In this document: positions 21,792 through 32,918 of the stretch, one piece after another
How the letters are laid out: every line of letters begins with the position of its first letter
Numbering within the stretch: the first letter of the stretch is position 1
Origin: Nephromyces sp. MM_2019
Lineage: Eukaryota > Apicomplexa > Aconoidasida > Nephromycida
Direction: 5' to 3'
Assembly: GCA_015657535.1 (NCBI GenBank)
Contig: JADHZB010000080.1
Span: forward strand, 1-32,940
Length of the DNA stretch: 32,940 nucleotides
The notes under the pieces: generated by a model
The model's database searches: none
What the model saw: only the letters and a program-made list of their open reading frames with translations
What the model was told of the DNA's origin: nothing
Translations under genes and position numbers: made by a program

Positions 21792-23449
21792 TCATCTGCC
21801 CTTAATTCGTTTAATGTTGAAGAATTTAATTTTATTTGTGTTGTAAAGTGCGTAGTGGAAACCAGAAGGGAATCTATTTAATTTTTTTGATTTATAAGGA
21901 TAATTTTTACAGATTGGATTTTTGAAGCGATATTTGGAAGTAGATAATAAGCTTTGGGGAACGCGCTTTGATTTAACTAATTTTGACATTAAATCTTTTA
22001 ATATTTTTACTAGATTTCGTAGACCACTGAGATATTCCAGGTCTGGATCTGCACATTCTTTAACAAGCATTAATAGGCAATGTGATTAAGAAAATTTTAA
22101 AATAAAATAATTATGGGTACCTTCTATATAGGTTATATTGGCGAAATCTATCATACGAATGCCAAGCGATTTTAAAAGATTGTGTCGATCCCTAAAATCT
22201 CCGTCAAAAAAGCATAATAATGAAGATGACCAAAATCTGTAGTGAGGGAATTTTGAAAGGCCTGTATAAGAATCGAGGTATATTATGAGTGGGATGTCGA
22301 TAAATTGGAAATAAAAAATATTAAATTTACGTTCATGGAAGTTCTTCAACTTTTTACATAGGAGCTTCATTAAGTCATATTGATACTCATAGCCATTCCA
22401 AAACCATCGTAGTATAGCTTTCGAAACTTTTTCTGTATAAATTTTGTAATAAAATCATTAAATATATGAATATAAATCTGTATGGTGATAGTTTCATAAA
22501 TGATTTGACTTACTTTCATCGATTTCTCTTCCCCAATATTTATCACGGAAGCAAAATGTATCATCCTTCTTGTCATAAGACTAATTTTTACAGGGAACAA
22601 AATTGAAAAATAAGACTTGGGTCTCAAAAAGAATGTATTAGTTATAAATATTTACCAAATATCCACATATTCGGAAACTTAATCTGTTGCTTGTCGAGTT
22701 AATACTTTTTTGTAATTGCCTTTGCTCCTTGTCCTTAGTTGCTCCAGGTTTTCTTTGTCTCTGGCCCATTTTTATATCCATTATACAAGGTTTCTTATAA
22801 TTATAAACAAGATCATCAAGTACGATGTATTGAAGTACTTCGTATCCTCCTTTAGATGATTCTATATTGGATATTTCCAACGAAGCATTAGCTCCTGTAT
22901 TATAAATCTTCAAAGGTGGCCGGATCGCAGATGATGTAAAATTTTCTGAGGCTATCGAATCCTAAAATCAAATGGAATGTTCAGAATTAATATTAAGTAT
23001 GTTTAAGTTAATTTATTAGAGATGAAGTGCTGAAAGCTAATTATTAATCTAAAACATTGATATACCTTATCGCTTGAAATTGAAGGTGAAATCTCAGATT
23101 TAATTGCTTGACCTGGAACTTCGTTTTGTCGATCGAAGGGGTCATTGTGGTTTTCATTATGGAGTTCATTCTTGATTTGTGATGATTCTTCTTTGGCTAT
23201 TGGTGGAAGTTTGCGGTTGAATTTAATGGCAGTCTTCAGTTGGAATTCGCAGGTACCATGATAGCCAGGTATGAATTTCCTAAGAGATTGCCAGATACTA
23301 GGATATGATCTATCAGAGTCTATATTTTCGATCTCTTTATAGAACTTTAGTTCATTTTCTACCAATGGCTTGTAGAGCTTAGTTGGGTCAGACGATTTGA
23401 TTAATTGACTATGGCCTCCAATCTGGAGACGGTATGCTTCTATGTTCAT
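21792..23449 (-). CDS. Inositol hexakisphosphate kinase (IP6K/Kcs1 family), 6 exons
   Basis: Kinase of the inositol polyphosphate kinase family, making inositol pyrophosphates (for example IP7) from IP6. Minus-strand exons 23449-23066, 22961-22656, 22580-22514, 22432-22331, 22261-22121 and 22048-21792 join to 418 residues, ending in TGA. The signature PxxxDxKxG is PCIMDIKMG at 186-194. The following QRQRK...STSNRLSFRICG resembles IP6K TRQHG...STS...RVCG, which favours IP6K over IPMK. Then come FRDKYWGR, YRFWSSSLL (SSLL at 299-302), GIRMIDF (catalytic IDF at 324-326) and YLSGLRNLVKIL. The N-terminal SQLIK and YKPL recall IP6K's substrate-lobe start. About 60 basic residues follow the LRNL motif, longer than usual. 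All catalytic motifs are intact, so it should be active. Nuclear or cytosolic location is not shown by sequence. Confidence 0.9.
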
Positions 23450-25308
23450 TTTATGCCCATCCCACTGAACTGGATATGGTAATAAGAGTCAGCAATGTCT
23501 ATAGCAATATAGATGTTTAGCTAATGTTTGCATATCTCTAATTTAAGTTTCGCTTTCCGTAATAATCGATTAACCAAGAGATTAAAAACCTTTGCAAGAA
23601 AGCTACTAACTATAACATTTATATCTATATGGTGATATCTTATGGTATAAATAATTAATTATCAAGTCTTTTCCTATAACAAAACTATTCATAAGAAATG
23701 AATTAGATATGGGTAAAAAATGCATATATCCAACAACCTGGAATAGGAAAGTGTGTAAGGTTCAAATCCATATAATCTTGGAGATATTAATTTTTGTAGT
23801 TTGGTATGTATTGCCTTTTTATGGTGCTTATGCTTATTCATAAAGGAGCTAATTAAAATACTTCTCCCAGTTCTTTTGTAATAATATATAAAAGACTAAA
23901 TAATTCGAGCAATGCTAATTACAAGTGTAACTTGATTTAAAGTAAATGTTAGAAATAGAAGATATAAATTTTAACTCGTATTTTATAATTAAAGGATCTT
24001 AATTTTTTATGTAGAGGGATTCTAAAGAAAGAGGAGGATGTTCGAAGTATTATATACTAACACTAAAAGAAATTGTTATTCCAAACTTTCTACAAAGTAA
24101 TTGTGGAAATATATGAAAATTATTGAGGGTAGCATCTGTTTTTACGCCTCAAGTGTATCTACTATATATGTCATTTTAATTCATTTGTGCTGTCAATACA
24201 TTTGTTGAAAACATTTGTAAAGAATAAGACAAATATTTACCACAATGTTGTGGTCTGATATATCCAATTTTGTGCTCTAGGTGTGTAGGTGTGCTTAGAC
24301 GATTTTATAGAATGAGAAACATCAAATTAATTTTTGTAACTTTTGTACTAGCAGATAATGCGTAGAAGCCATCTAAATCTACAATTTTTGTGCAGAAAAT
24401 ATTAATATCATATTTTGGGCATCATTTTGAATAGGATAGATAAAAACAGTAAAAGTTATGGATTGTGCCGAAAGCATAAACATTAATTTAAACCCTGAAA
24501 GATTAACAATTGTATTCAAAATGATGCTAATATTATATAAAATGCTTATTTATAGATAAGCAAGGCTATATATATATATATATATATATGTTTGCACACA
24601 TGTATATATTTACATATTATTTACGCATGTATTTATATTCAGAACATTTATAAATACACACAGATGTGCCCGAGTTGAAATTTAAAAAATTTAGCCCTAA
24701 ATTGGCTTCATAAATCCTAACACACAAGTTTGTAAAAATATTTTTCCAATTATGCTTACAAAACACATTTATTCAAGGAATAAAAAAGTGTACACATTCA
24801 GTAACCTATCAGAGTAATATTAATAATTGTCTACACACCAAAAGAGAGTAAATAATCTTATTGTTGACAAGCATTGATTACAGTGTGTACTTGCACATGA
24901 TAACACACAAATATACAGACAAAATTAGAGCACTTGTTGATAAAAGTGAATTAAATCACATAAGTTTTTAAAAAGCGTAGAAATATTGATTAAATAAGTA
25001 CTACTTTTATGTGTATGCAATTGACTCAATGTTTTATATTAGAATTGATATCTACTTATAACTATTATAGAATCTTTTTGAATCTCAAAATTCAAAAAAT
25101 ATTATTAATATCAAAAAATATAAAATTTAATTTGTCATAAATTGATTGCTTATGATAAATTCTATTATCACTTTGATGACATAAGAAAAAAAACAAAGAT
25201 ATGTGTGTGTGTATAGACGGGTTACTTGTTTATAAAAAAAATGTATTTTTGCATGTTGGGGTATAAATTTTGCTTATTGAACTTGTGAGCGTTGTGCATA
25301 TTTGTATC
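23450..25308. other. Spacer upstream of IP6K
   Basis: About 1.86 kb of AT-rich DNA with a TA run at 24567-24589 and scattered CACACA words after 24,590. No exon-like segment was recognised. It holds the IP6K promoter. Confidence 0.6.
24567..24589. repeat. (TA)n run
   Basis: TA microsatellite of about 23 bases in the spacer upstream of IP6K. Confidence 0.85.
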
Positions 25309-25554
25309 ATGTACTGCGTATGCGTAAGGTGATGCTTGTGTCTAACAAAGTGTACATATAAAGAGCTTCTATTGGCGTTTTAGGCCTATTCTTGGTGGAG
25401 ATTGTTTCGTGCTTATAGAGAGTTAGCTCGTTGTGCATATCAAGTTAAATTTTTTTTGTGTTCTGATAGGTTGAATATGAGCCCTAGCAATGTTTTATTA
25501 ATCACTTTAAAAGGCTTGGACAAATTCATTGATTCATTAAGATGCGCCAACTAG
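25309..25554 (+). CDS. Possible 61-residue protein, 2 exons
   Basis: An open block at 25384-25554 starts directly after TTTTAG and encodes WWRLFRAYRELARCAYQ, MSPSNVLLI and LKGLDKFIDSLRCAN before TAG. It is less AT-biased than its surroundings and reads like real protein. The nearest start is ATG at 25309, giving MYCVC, followed by a good GTAAGG donor; the 60-base intron is phase 0 and contains TCTAAC as a possible branch site. The AYRELAR stretch loosely recalls LYR-motif proteins (family LYRxxLR), but the key leucine is not there and the fit is poor. Family unknown. Confidence 0.4.
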
Positions 25555-26060
25555 ACTTGAGCATTTAGAATTGTGTCTTAAACCCCTTTCTTTAAGCTAT
25601 GTATATATTTATTTAACTTGTGCTATAAAGCAAACACAATCTATAATTGGTGATTTTTTTTAATGCTTATGTTTATTTAACACTTGTATCGTGTAGCAAT
25701 CTACTATCCATATTAATGCCTATACATACTCATACATAATTTATATTTGAATCACGTTTATACTTGTTTTACTCTTTCTAGAGCCACTGCTCCGATTGTT
25801 GCGTTTCTATAACTAATCTAGCCTGTGATTAATAACCTTTTTTCTACTTATACCCACTTTATCTATTTATAACTCCTTAACGTGATTGTTCTCTTCATCT
25901 ATGCCCTAATAAGATCACCATATATATAAATTAAATTCCCTGATTCAACCACTTATCCCCATTAATCAACTATTCTTACAATTAGTCGATTAAAAAGGTG
26001 TATTTACACTTTTGAATTAACAACTTATTTGTCTCCCTTAATTTTTCGACCCATCTCACG
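25555..26060. other. Spacer upstream of the Sm-G gene
   Basis: About 0.5 kb of AT-rich sequence without a recognised gene. It should contain the Sm-G promoter. Confidence 0.6.
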
Positions 26061-26764
26061 ATGCCCGCAACTGTCGGAAAGGCCGGTCCTGCTGCTGACC
26101 TCCATGAATTCATGGAGAAACGACTAGATGGTAATACTAGCATGTAGAAAACCACCATATATTCTTTCCCAACCCTATCCGACCCCATTTATAACTTAAC
26201 AGCACACTTAGCCCTTACTGTAATACACATAGACACACCATACCGACTCTAGGAATTAGAGAGACACACAACCCATCATAAGATTTAGAGAGACACATTA
26301 CCCATCATAAGATGTAGAGTCTTACTATTACCCCTTTAGAATGGCTCCCTTTCGCTCAGAATATTTTAGTGTTTAATATATATAATGATATTTCTTTGCT
26401 TAAAAATTATGAGACTGGTCAATACAGATATATCAAACAAATTTATACAATTCTTTAATGCTTAATTATGCGTGTTTTGCAATAAGAATTGATATATATC
26501 ACTATTTCGTGAATTGTATACTTGTTTATTATATCATATGATTAATCTTTTATTTTATTTTCTCTGTGCTTTTAAATTTCAGTGATCATCAATAGTAATA
26601 GAAGAGTTGTTGGTGTACTTAGAGGATATGATAATTTTATGAATATTGTGCTTGACAATACCCTCGAAATAAAGGGGCAAGATCGTAACGAAATCGGTAT
26701 TGTGGTTGTTAGAGGAAATAGTATTGTCTACTGGGAATGTTTAGACAAAGTTAAAAATAATTAA
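26061..26764 (+). CDS. SNRPG: Small nuclear ribonucleoprotein G (Sm-G), 2 exons
   Basis: One of the seven Sm proteins forming the ring on spliceosomal snRNAs. Exons 26061-26130 and 26583-26764 join at phase 1 to 83 residues (human 76). LHEFMEKRLD matches the N-terminal helix (family LKKFMDKKL). The Sm1 motif is VVGVLRGYDNFMNIVLD (family VQGILRGFDPFMNLVID); Sm2 is IGIVVVRGNSIVYWE (family IGMVVIRGNSIIMLE). The RNA-contacting Asn in DNFMN and the RGNS turn are kept. A short Pro/Ala-rich MPATVGKAGPAAD precedes the fold. The single 452-base intron holds a duplicated 29-bp segment. Confidence 0.95.
26256..26313. repeat. Tandem 29-bp duplication in the Sm-G intron
   Basis: Two adjacent copies start at 26256 and 26285, each TTAGAGAGACACA followed by two variable bases, then ACCCATCATAAGAT. 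A weaker third trace (GTAGAG...TTACCC) follows. Lies in the intron 26131-26582. Confidence 0.9.
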
Positions 26765-27603
26765 ATAGTTTAAAATATATGATATAATTATTTTATCAAA
26801 ATCTACACGTGCTTTCAATATTATCAAAACAAAACATATAAAAACAGAACACTTTGAAACATATTATAATAAACAAGTCATTTTATACAAATTTACGCAC
26901 TTTTATAATTATATATTATGTGAATTATATATTATGGCACATTATATGTAGTATTCAAATAAAAAAAATATATATATATATATTATTTATCATTGATTTT
27001 AACAAGTACACAATTATCCGAGAATAATCTATCAAAATTAAACTTTTTATTTATCGCAAATATTTGATAAAATTTAAGAAAAAAATTAGAGTTAAGAAAT
27101 TATTATAAAACTTTCTTTTATAAACATCATTTAGTTAACATAAGAAAAAGTACACACTTAAACACATATCCGTGTTGTCTATATATATTTAATCTGCATA
27201 AACAAAATGAGGTAATATACTTGTTCATATTGGAATGTTTTTAACAAATAAAAAAGAGAATTTACTGTTAGATTATTAGTAGATATATGTGCTTCAGTAA
27301 AAAACAATAAGATATTCTAGCCATCATTTATACATATACAAAAATAATTTATTAAAATGGTGTGTGTGTATAAATGATAGCTAGAAATGAGTTTTAGTTG
27401 AAATGGTAATAAAAACATGTGGAACATATAGTGATTCTCATCATTATACTATTCAAATTCTATAAATGGGTTCAAGTATGTGTGTGTAAATTTAAAAATT
27501 ATGTAGGTATTGGCCAGCCCAAGAGTAATTATGAAGAAGTTGCATATATGTATATATGACTTGCAAATCTTTGATTGAATACTTTTATGAAAACAAATAT
27601 TAT
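26765..27603. other. Convergent spacer between Sm-G and FtsH
   Basis: About 0.84 kb, very AT-rich, between converging stop codons, with a short TA run at about 26971-26982. No gene seen. Confidence 0.65.
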
Positions 27604-29415
27604 CTAAGCTAATTTTCGTTCATCATCATTTTCATTATTTTTAGTGAAAAAATACTTATTAAAGAAAGAAAATGGGTAAAACATGCCGCCCTCATTGTTC
27701 TCTAACATTTCTCTTAATTCATCACCCTTGACTGTTTCTTTTTCTAGTAAAGTTTGTGCAATTAAATCGAGTTCAAGACGATGTTTACGAATAATTTTTT
27801 CAGCCTTTTTCTGACCTATGCTAATAAAGTTTTTGACTTCATCTTCAATTATTTTTGAGGTCGTTGATGAAGGAGTAGAGTGAGGATTAAAAGGGAAATT
27901 CTGGCTAATGTAATTGAGTGGTCCAACCTTACTTGACATACCCCATTCTCGTACCATTTTGTTTGCTAAATATGTAGCCGTTTGTATGTCACCAGATGCA
28001 CCACTTGTTATCTCATCTTCACCGAATACAATAAATTCAGCAGCTCTACCACCCATTGTAACGGCTATTTTAGCTTCTAATTGTGCCTTTGTGTAACCAT
28101 ATCTATCTTCTATAGGTATTTGTTCTACATAACCTAATGCATTGCCTCTAGATACAATAGTAATTTGATGTATAGGGTCAGAATTTGGTTGTAGGTAGTA
28201 TGCAACTAGTGCATGACCAGCCTCGTGATATGAAGTTAGTATTCTTTGTCGCTCTGGTATAATCAGTGAGAGTCTCTCTGGACCCATTGATACTTTATCT
28301 CTAGCATTATATAAGTCATCTTCCGTTATAATCAGCTTGTTTGATCGTGCAGCTAGCAATGCTGCTTCATTAATCATATTTTCCAAATCTGCACCAGAGA
28401 AACCTGAGGTCATCTTAGCTAATGAATCTATAATGTCCTCTGAATGCTCAAATGGTAATTGGGTTAAATACATTTTTATTATGGCCTTCCTACCAGCTAT
28501 ATCTGGTAAACCTACCTGTACAATTCTATCAAATCTACCAGGCCTAAGTAATGCTGGATCTAGTGAATCTATACGATTGGTTGCCGCTAACACAATGATT
28601 CCGTTAGAAGAAGTAAAACCATCTAATTCAACAAGCATTTGATTCAATGTTTGGTCATGTTCCCTATGACCACCTAGTGATGAACCTGAGTCTCTTATCG
28701 ACCCGACAGCATCTAATTCATCGATAAATATAACACAGGGTGAAACTGAGCGCGCAGCATTAAACAATTGTCGGACGCGCTTGGCGCCTTGTCCTACAAA
28801 AATTTCAACAAATTCGGAGCCGGAGATATATAAGTAAGGAAGTCCCGCCTCCGTTGCAACTGCATTTGCCAACATTGTTTTGCCAGAACCCGGTGGGCCA
28901 GCGAGTAATACGCCCTTTGGCAATCTAGCGCCAATCTTCTTATAAGGCTCTGGATTTCGTAGGAAATCGACGATCTCAGATAATTCGGCCTTTGCCTCAG
29001 CCATACCTGCAATATCTTCAAATTTTATAGCCTTTTGTGTTGTTATAGAGCTCCTTGTTTTGTTAGCTACGAGTTCTTGAGAGGAATTGAATTTGTTTGG
29101 AGGTTGATTGGGTAGATGCTTAGATTGAGATATAATACCATATGTCATAATTGTGAATAAAATTGGCCAAATTGCAGTACCGAAAATTGTTCCCAGCGCA
29201 AAGGGGAGAACTGAAGACATACAACTCCAAGGCTTCTTCGCTGAGTAGTATGTTATAGGGTAGGGTGATAATGCCGGTGTAGCTGGTGAACCATTATTGT
29301 TATGTGATTGATGTGTTTGAGTAGAGTAGATGTTGTTATCTATAAGTGGTGATGTCTCAGATATGCCCTTCATATCCAAGTAATCACCTGTACTCTTGAA
29401 TGTGTTATTATTCAT
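27604..29415 (-). CDS. FtsH/YME1-type ATP-dependent zinc metalloprotease, intronless
   Basis: Membrane AAA protease that extracts and degrades misfolded membrane proteins in mitochondria or plastids. A single 603-residue frame. Order: a polar N-terminus (1-68), one clear membrane segment (about 69-95, VLPFALGTIFGTAIWPILF), then the AAA module with FEDIAGM, Walker A GPPGSGKT (173-180), pore-loop region EIFVGQG, Walker B CVIFIDELDAVG (227-238), second-region-of-homology RPGRFDR (291-297), and the M41 protease with HEAGH (397-401) and the third zinc ligand in GASGD (D476). All catalytic residues are intact. One membrane span points to a YME1-like i-AAA topology, though the organelle cannot be told: no convincing presequence is seen. 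Among the long genes here it alone lacks introns. ATG at 29415 is the furthest in-frame start. Confidence 0.95.
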   Translation of the reverse strand: MNNNTFKSTGDYLDMKGISETSPLIDNNIYSTQTHQSHNNNGSPATPALSPYPITYYSAKKPWSCMSSVLPFALGTIFGTAIWPILFTIMTYGIISQSKHLPNQPPNKFNSSQELVANKTRSSITTQKAIKFEDIAGMAEAKAELSEIVDFLRNPEPYKKIGARLPKGVLLAGPPGSGKTMLANAVATEAGLPYLYISGSEFVEIFVGQGAKRVRQLFNAARSVSPCVIFIDELDAVGSIRDSGSSLGGHREHDQTLNQMLVELDGFTSSNGIIVLAATNRIDSLDPALLRPGRFDRIVQVGLPDIAGRKAIIKMYLTQLPFEHSEDIIDSLAKMTSGFSGADLENMINEAALLAARSNKLIITEDDLYNARDKVSMGPERLSLIIPERQRILTSYHEAGHALVAYYLQPNSDPIHQITIVSRGNALGYVEQIPIEDRYGYTKAQLEAKIAVTMGGRAAEFIVFGEDEITSGASGDIQTATYLANKMVREWGMSSKVGPLNYISQNFPFNPHSTPSSTTSKIIEDEVKNFISIGQKKAEKIIRKHRLELDLIAQTLLEKETVKGDELREMLENNEGGMFYPFSFFNKYFFTKNNENDDERKLA

Positions 29416-31327
29416 CTCGAAAAAATCTTATATAAAATGATATATAAGTTTGCTGTATATGCATCAAACATTCATATATATATATATATAATTAGCGGTG
29501 TTTTATGGAAGATATATAAGTATGTATTAAAGTGTAAATACATAAAAATATATTGATTCTATGTAAAAAATATAAATCTTTGTGTAGTTATGTTATGAAT
29601 TAAAGTAGGTAAATAGGTAAGGATGTAAATATGTATAATGTTAAATTTTAGGTATTATATTAAATGTTGAGATAGTAACTATGATGTTTGTATGCGTGCG
29701 TGTTAGTGAGAATGTGTGTGTTTGTGTGTGGATCGGTGTTGATTGCTGTTGACTTGAGGATGGAGAGTAGGTGTGTATTTGTGGTTATGGAGAGGAGTGG
29801 GTGAGTGTGAGTGAATTTATATATGAATACGTGTGCGTTTTATGTGTGTGTGAGAGAGTGTGTTGAGGAGATAAGACTTTTAGTATATATATTTTCAAAA
29901 ACTAAAGTAATCAGATTGTAAATTTTTATGATATCTTTCTAAACTTCTAATTAGGTTCAAAAATAATTACAGGATCTTAGGAAATTAAGTTTTATAAGTT
30001 ATACAAGACTGTATACTATAGAAATTAGTTATATACTAACACACATATTTGTTAAAACCACATACACGTATCTATGTATTTGAAATAAAATGTACACGGA
30101 TAATTATTTAAATTTATATATAAAAATATTTTATTTGTTAAAAATCAGATGTACAGTTGTCTGAAAATATACATACACAGACATATTATATTTTAATTGG
30201 ATTAACGTTAAAAGAGATGTAATGTTTTAATCTTAAGAATAAAACATCAAAATTACTTCATTGTTATAATCGACTTTAATAAATACAAATTCACATCACA
30301 TTAACACCCACACATGCAGTCAATAAAACATAAATGACTAGTTACACACGTAGTGTATAACTTAATATTGGCACATGACACATTTATATATCCAAGCACA
30401 CATGCAAAAATATATACACACACACATAAATTTGTATACAAACACATACAAACACAAACACATACATGCATCTTAGTATAATAAATAGCACACACTAAAT
30501 CTCCCATATGCCCAGTACATACTCGCTTAATTTTACAAATATGTGTAATATCAAAACACCAGGACATCCAAACATCTATGTTTAAATATTGTCTAGTGAT
30601 TTTCAAACAATTATAAAAAATACAAATTATTTAAAAGTTGCAATTTGTTAAAAATTTGTTTGCACATCCATAACACTTAAACACGTTATCACGAATTTAC
30701 CAACGCCTAATTCTACATACTCATAAAATATAGGACACTTATAGACAGAGCAACATTCACTCACACATTAAGTATTATATTTCACATAACAATACACATA
30801 GTGTCATCAACTTAAACACATTTAAGAAAGTGTCCTACATTCCTTTACAGCCATCAAAAAACACATAATAGAACAATACATTCACTTTTTTACAATCATA
30901 GTATAAACACACTTGCAATCACACAATAAAACAGACGATAGGCAGGCACATATAAAGCGGCACATATATATACCACATTCACATATACACAACACCTTAC
31001 ACAATCAAATTTTTAATAACATTACTACATACATACATTTGAATTTTTATTTGTCACAACATACACACACCTTTCTATAGACTCACCAACAAAACATCTT
31101 TTGGACTTCAGAACCTAATTTGATAGCCACACACACAGGCAATCCAACCACAAACACGAGGTCGTACATACACATATTTAAATAAATCACACACACAAGA
31201 TTCAAAAAGTACTTTTAAACATACATGAACCACAACCCAAAATTTAATTAAAACACATACACAGGCACCTTATAGAGGTGTAGATTAAAAAGCAAATTTC
31301 TCCTATGGTGTATTGTAAGTTGTTTAT

Positions 31328-31350
31328 GTATATATATATATATATATATA
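31328..31350. repeat. (TA)n run
   Basis: TA microsatellite of about 23 bases inside the CA-rich spacer upstream of DMAP1. Confidence 0.85.
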
Positions 31351-31737
31351 ATTTTTGTAGGATATATTGTTTATGAATAAGCCTAATTATATTCATATTT
31401 CCAAAATAATTTACAACTGAGCACGAATATAACACACGACACCAATACAAAATAAGTGTATTACTTGAGCTCAAATTATATACAAATCCCTCACACTTTT
31501 TACATATTTTTACATGGTTTATACATATATAAAAACATATGTACCTTAACCTGTTTATACTCGATTTATACATACATATCTTATTACCTAGATACACAGA
31601 CAAACATACCAGTATTTTAAATGAAACATTAACTAGCAAAGTATATTCTTAAAGATAATAAAAACAATCATAATAATATATTAAAGCACCCTTGTTTGTA
31701 AAATTTAAAACATCTTTACGTATATACATACAACTTA

Positions 31738-31770
31738 CACACACACACACACAAAAACACACACACACAC
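31738..31770. repeat. (CA)n tract
   Basis: Two CA runs separated by AAAA, about 80-110 bases upstream of the DMAP1 start codon. Confidence 0.9.
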
Positions 31771-31851
31771 AATACGCCACACGTATACCCAACATCTACA
31801 CATCATAAATACATTGTATATTTACAAAGGTTTTACACACATCAAAAAATT

Positions 31852-32684
31852 ATGAGTTTAATAAGAGATATTTTGGGTATAACACCCACAACAAATCGTC
31901 TTTCTCATCGACTTAATGACAATGTAAAAAAGGAAACAAAATCAAAGAAAAATTCGGGAGTTAATAGAGAGGTTTACTCACTGTGTGATAATGGCTTACC
32001 CTCTCAATCAATTATTACAAACACACCTCTAACGGTATATATATATATTCTCACATATGTATACATATTCCACACATTTACCTAATCTCATTCATACACT
32101 CTTACACAATAATGTCTGATCTTAATTATACATCTTAATTAGACACTTTTCATATACAAGCATTAAATAATATAATCACACACACCCAATATATACACAT
32201 ACACATTTTACCTATACACACTCTCAACACACTCCCTATTCATATATATATAATCTATACACACACATACAATCTACATATACATGTACTCATACCCTCT
32301 ACAAATATACATACACATACATACACACACATACACATAGAATACCTACACACACACACACATAGAATACCTACACACACACACACATAGAATACATACA
32401 CATACACACACACATAGAACACCTACACACATAGAATACTTACACATATATTTATACAACACATAAACACACTTAATATATATTTAAAGGGAAATAAAGG
32501 TTCAAATAAGAGAGTTACCCCTTGGAAGATGACACCCTTTACAAATCCATCTCGTTCTGATAAACTCGTTTTATATCATTGGTGTAAAGAGTCTGAAATT
32601 CATCAAGATTACCCATTTTCTGCATTTAATTTTAATGTTATTTTGCCCAAATATGATACACATTATTACAACAAAGAGATAGCG
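31852..32684 (+). CDS. DMAP1: DMAP1/SWC4-like protein, 5' part (exons 1-2; gene continues past the window)
   Basis: Subunit of the NuA4/TIP60 acetyltransferase and SWR1-type remodelling complexes. Exon 1 (31852-32034) starts MSLIRDILGI (family VRDILEL) and includes NREVYSLC (family HREVYALL). Exon 2 (32490-32684) has RVTPWKMTPFTNPSRSDKL then LYHWCK (family VRPWKWMPFTNPARKD...FFHWRR) and DYPFSAFN (family DYPFARFN). Both ends of intron 1 are phase 0. 126 residues are visible. A GTATGT donor follows at 32685 and no further exon is evident before 32940, so the SANT-like domain and the rest lie outside. Intron 1 (455 bases) is a CA-rich minisatellite region on the sense strand. Confidence 0.9.
32337..32445. 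repeat. About 25-bp minisatellite in DMAP1 intron 1
   Basis: The word ATAGAATACCTACACACA or a close variant recurs at 32337, 32362, 32387, 32414 and 32431, the first three exactly 25 bases apart. The copies then shorten and vary. The intron flanking it is generally CA-rich. Confidence 0.88.
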
Positions 32685-32918
32685 GTATGTATGTGTGTGT
32701 GTGTGTCTGTGTGTGTGTGTTAATATATAATAATATATACATAAATCTATGATTGTGTGTGATTGGATGTGATCATACACATTATATTGCATTTATCTCA
32801 ATATAAATCTATATGTGGATTAGTTGTTTATATATATACATATATATATGCTAATCTTCCTTATTTGTAATAATTTATTTTAAATTTAGCTCGTATATAA
32901 TTTATCAATCAATATACT

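Larger units (their letters stand above)
29416..31851. other. Repeat-rich spacer between FtsH and DMAP1
   Basis: About 2.4 kb between divergent genes. TG-rich on the plus strand at 29,690-29,880, then switching to CA-rich at about 30,290-31,810, with a TA run near 31,328-31,350 and a CA tract at 31,738-31,770. Open frames here read as Cys/Val/His/Thr repeat translations and are not called. No gene seen. Confidence 0.65.

Noticed and set aside
23745..23790. tRNA-like B box (AGGTTCAAATCC)
   Set aside because: The T-stem has a mismatch, and no A box, anticodon arm or acceptor stem can be folded upstream.
25780..25835. Cysteine-rich CSDCC exon-like segment after TTTCTAG
   Set aside because: Only about 16 codons, with no donor or partner exon; chance is likely.
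25982..26188. Minus-strand open frame of 68 codons
   Set aside because: It is the antisense of Sm-G exon 1 and its flank.
30301..31639. Minus-strand open frames rich in Cys, Val and Tyr
   Set aside because: They come from CA/TG-repeat DNA between FtsH and DMAP1, with no conserved motif.
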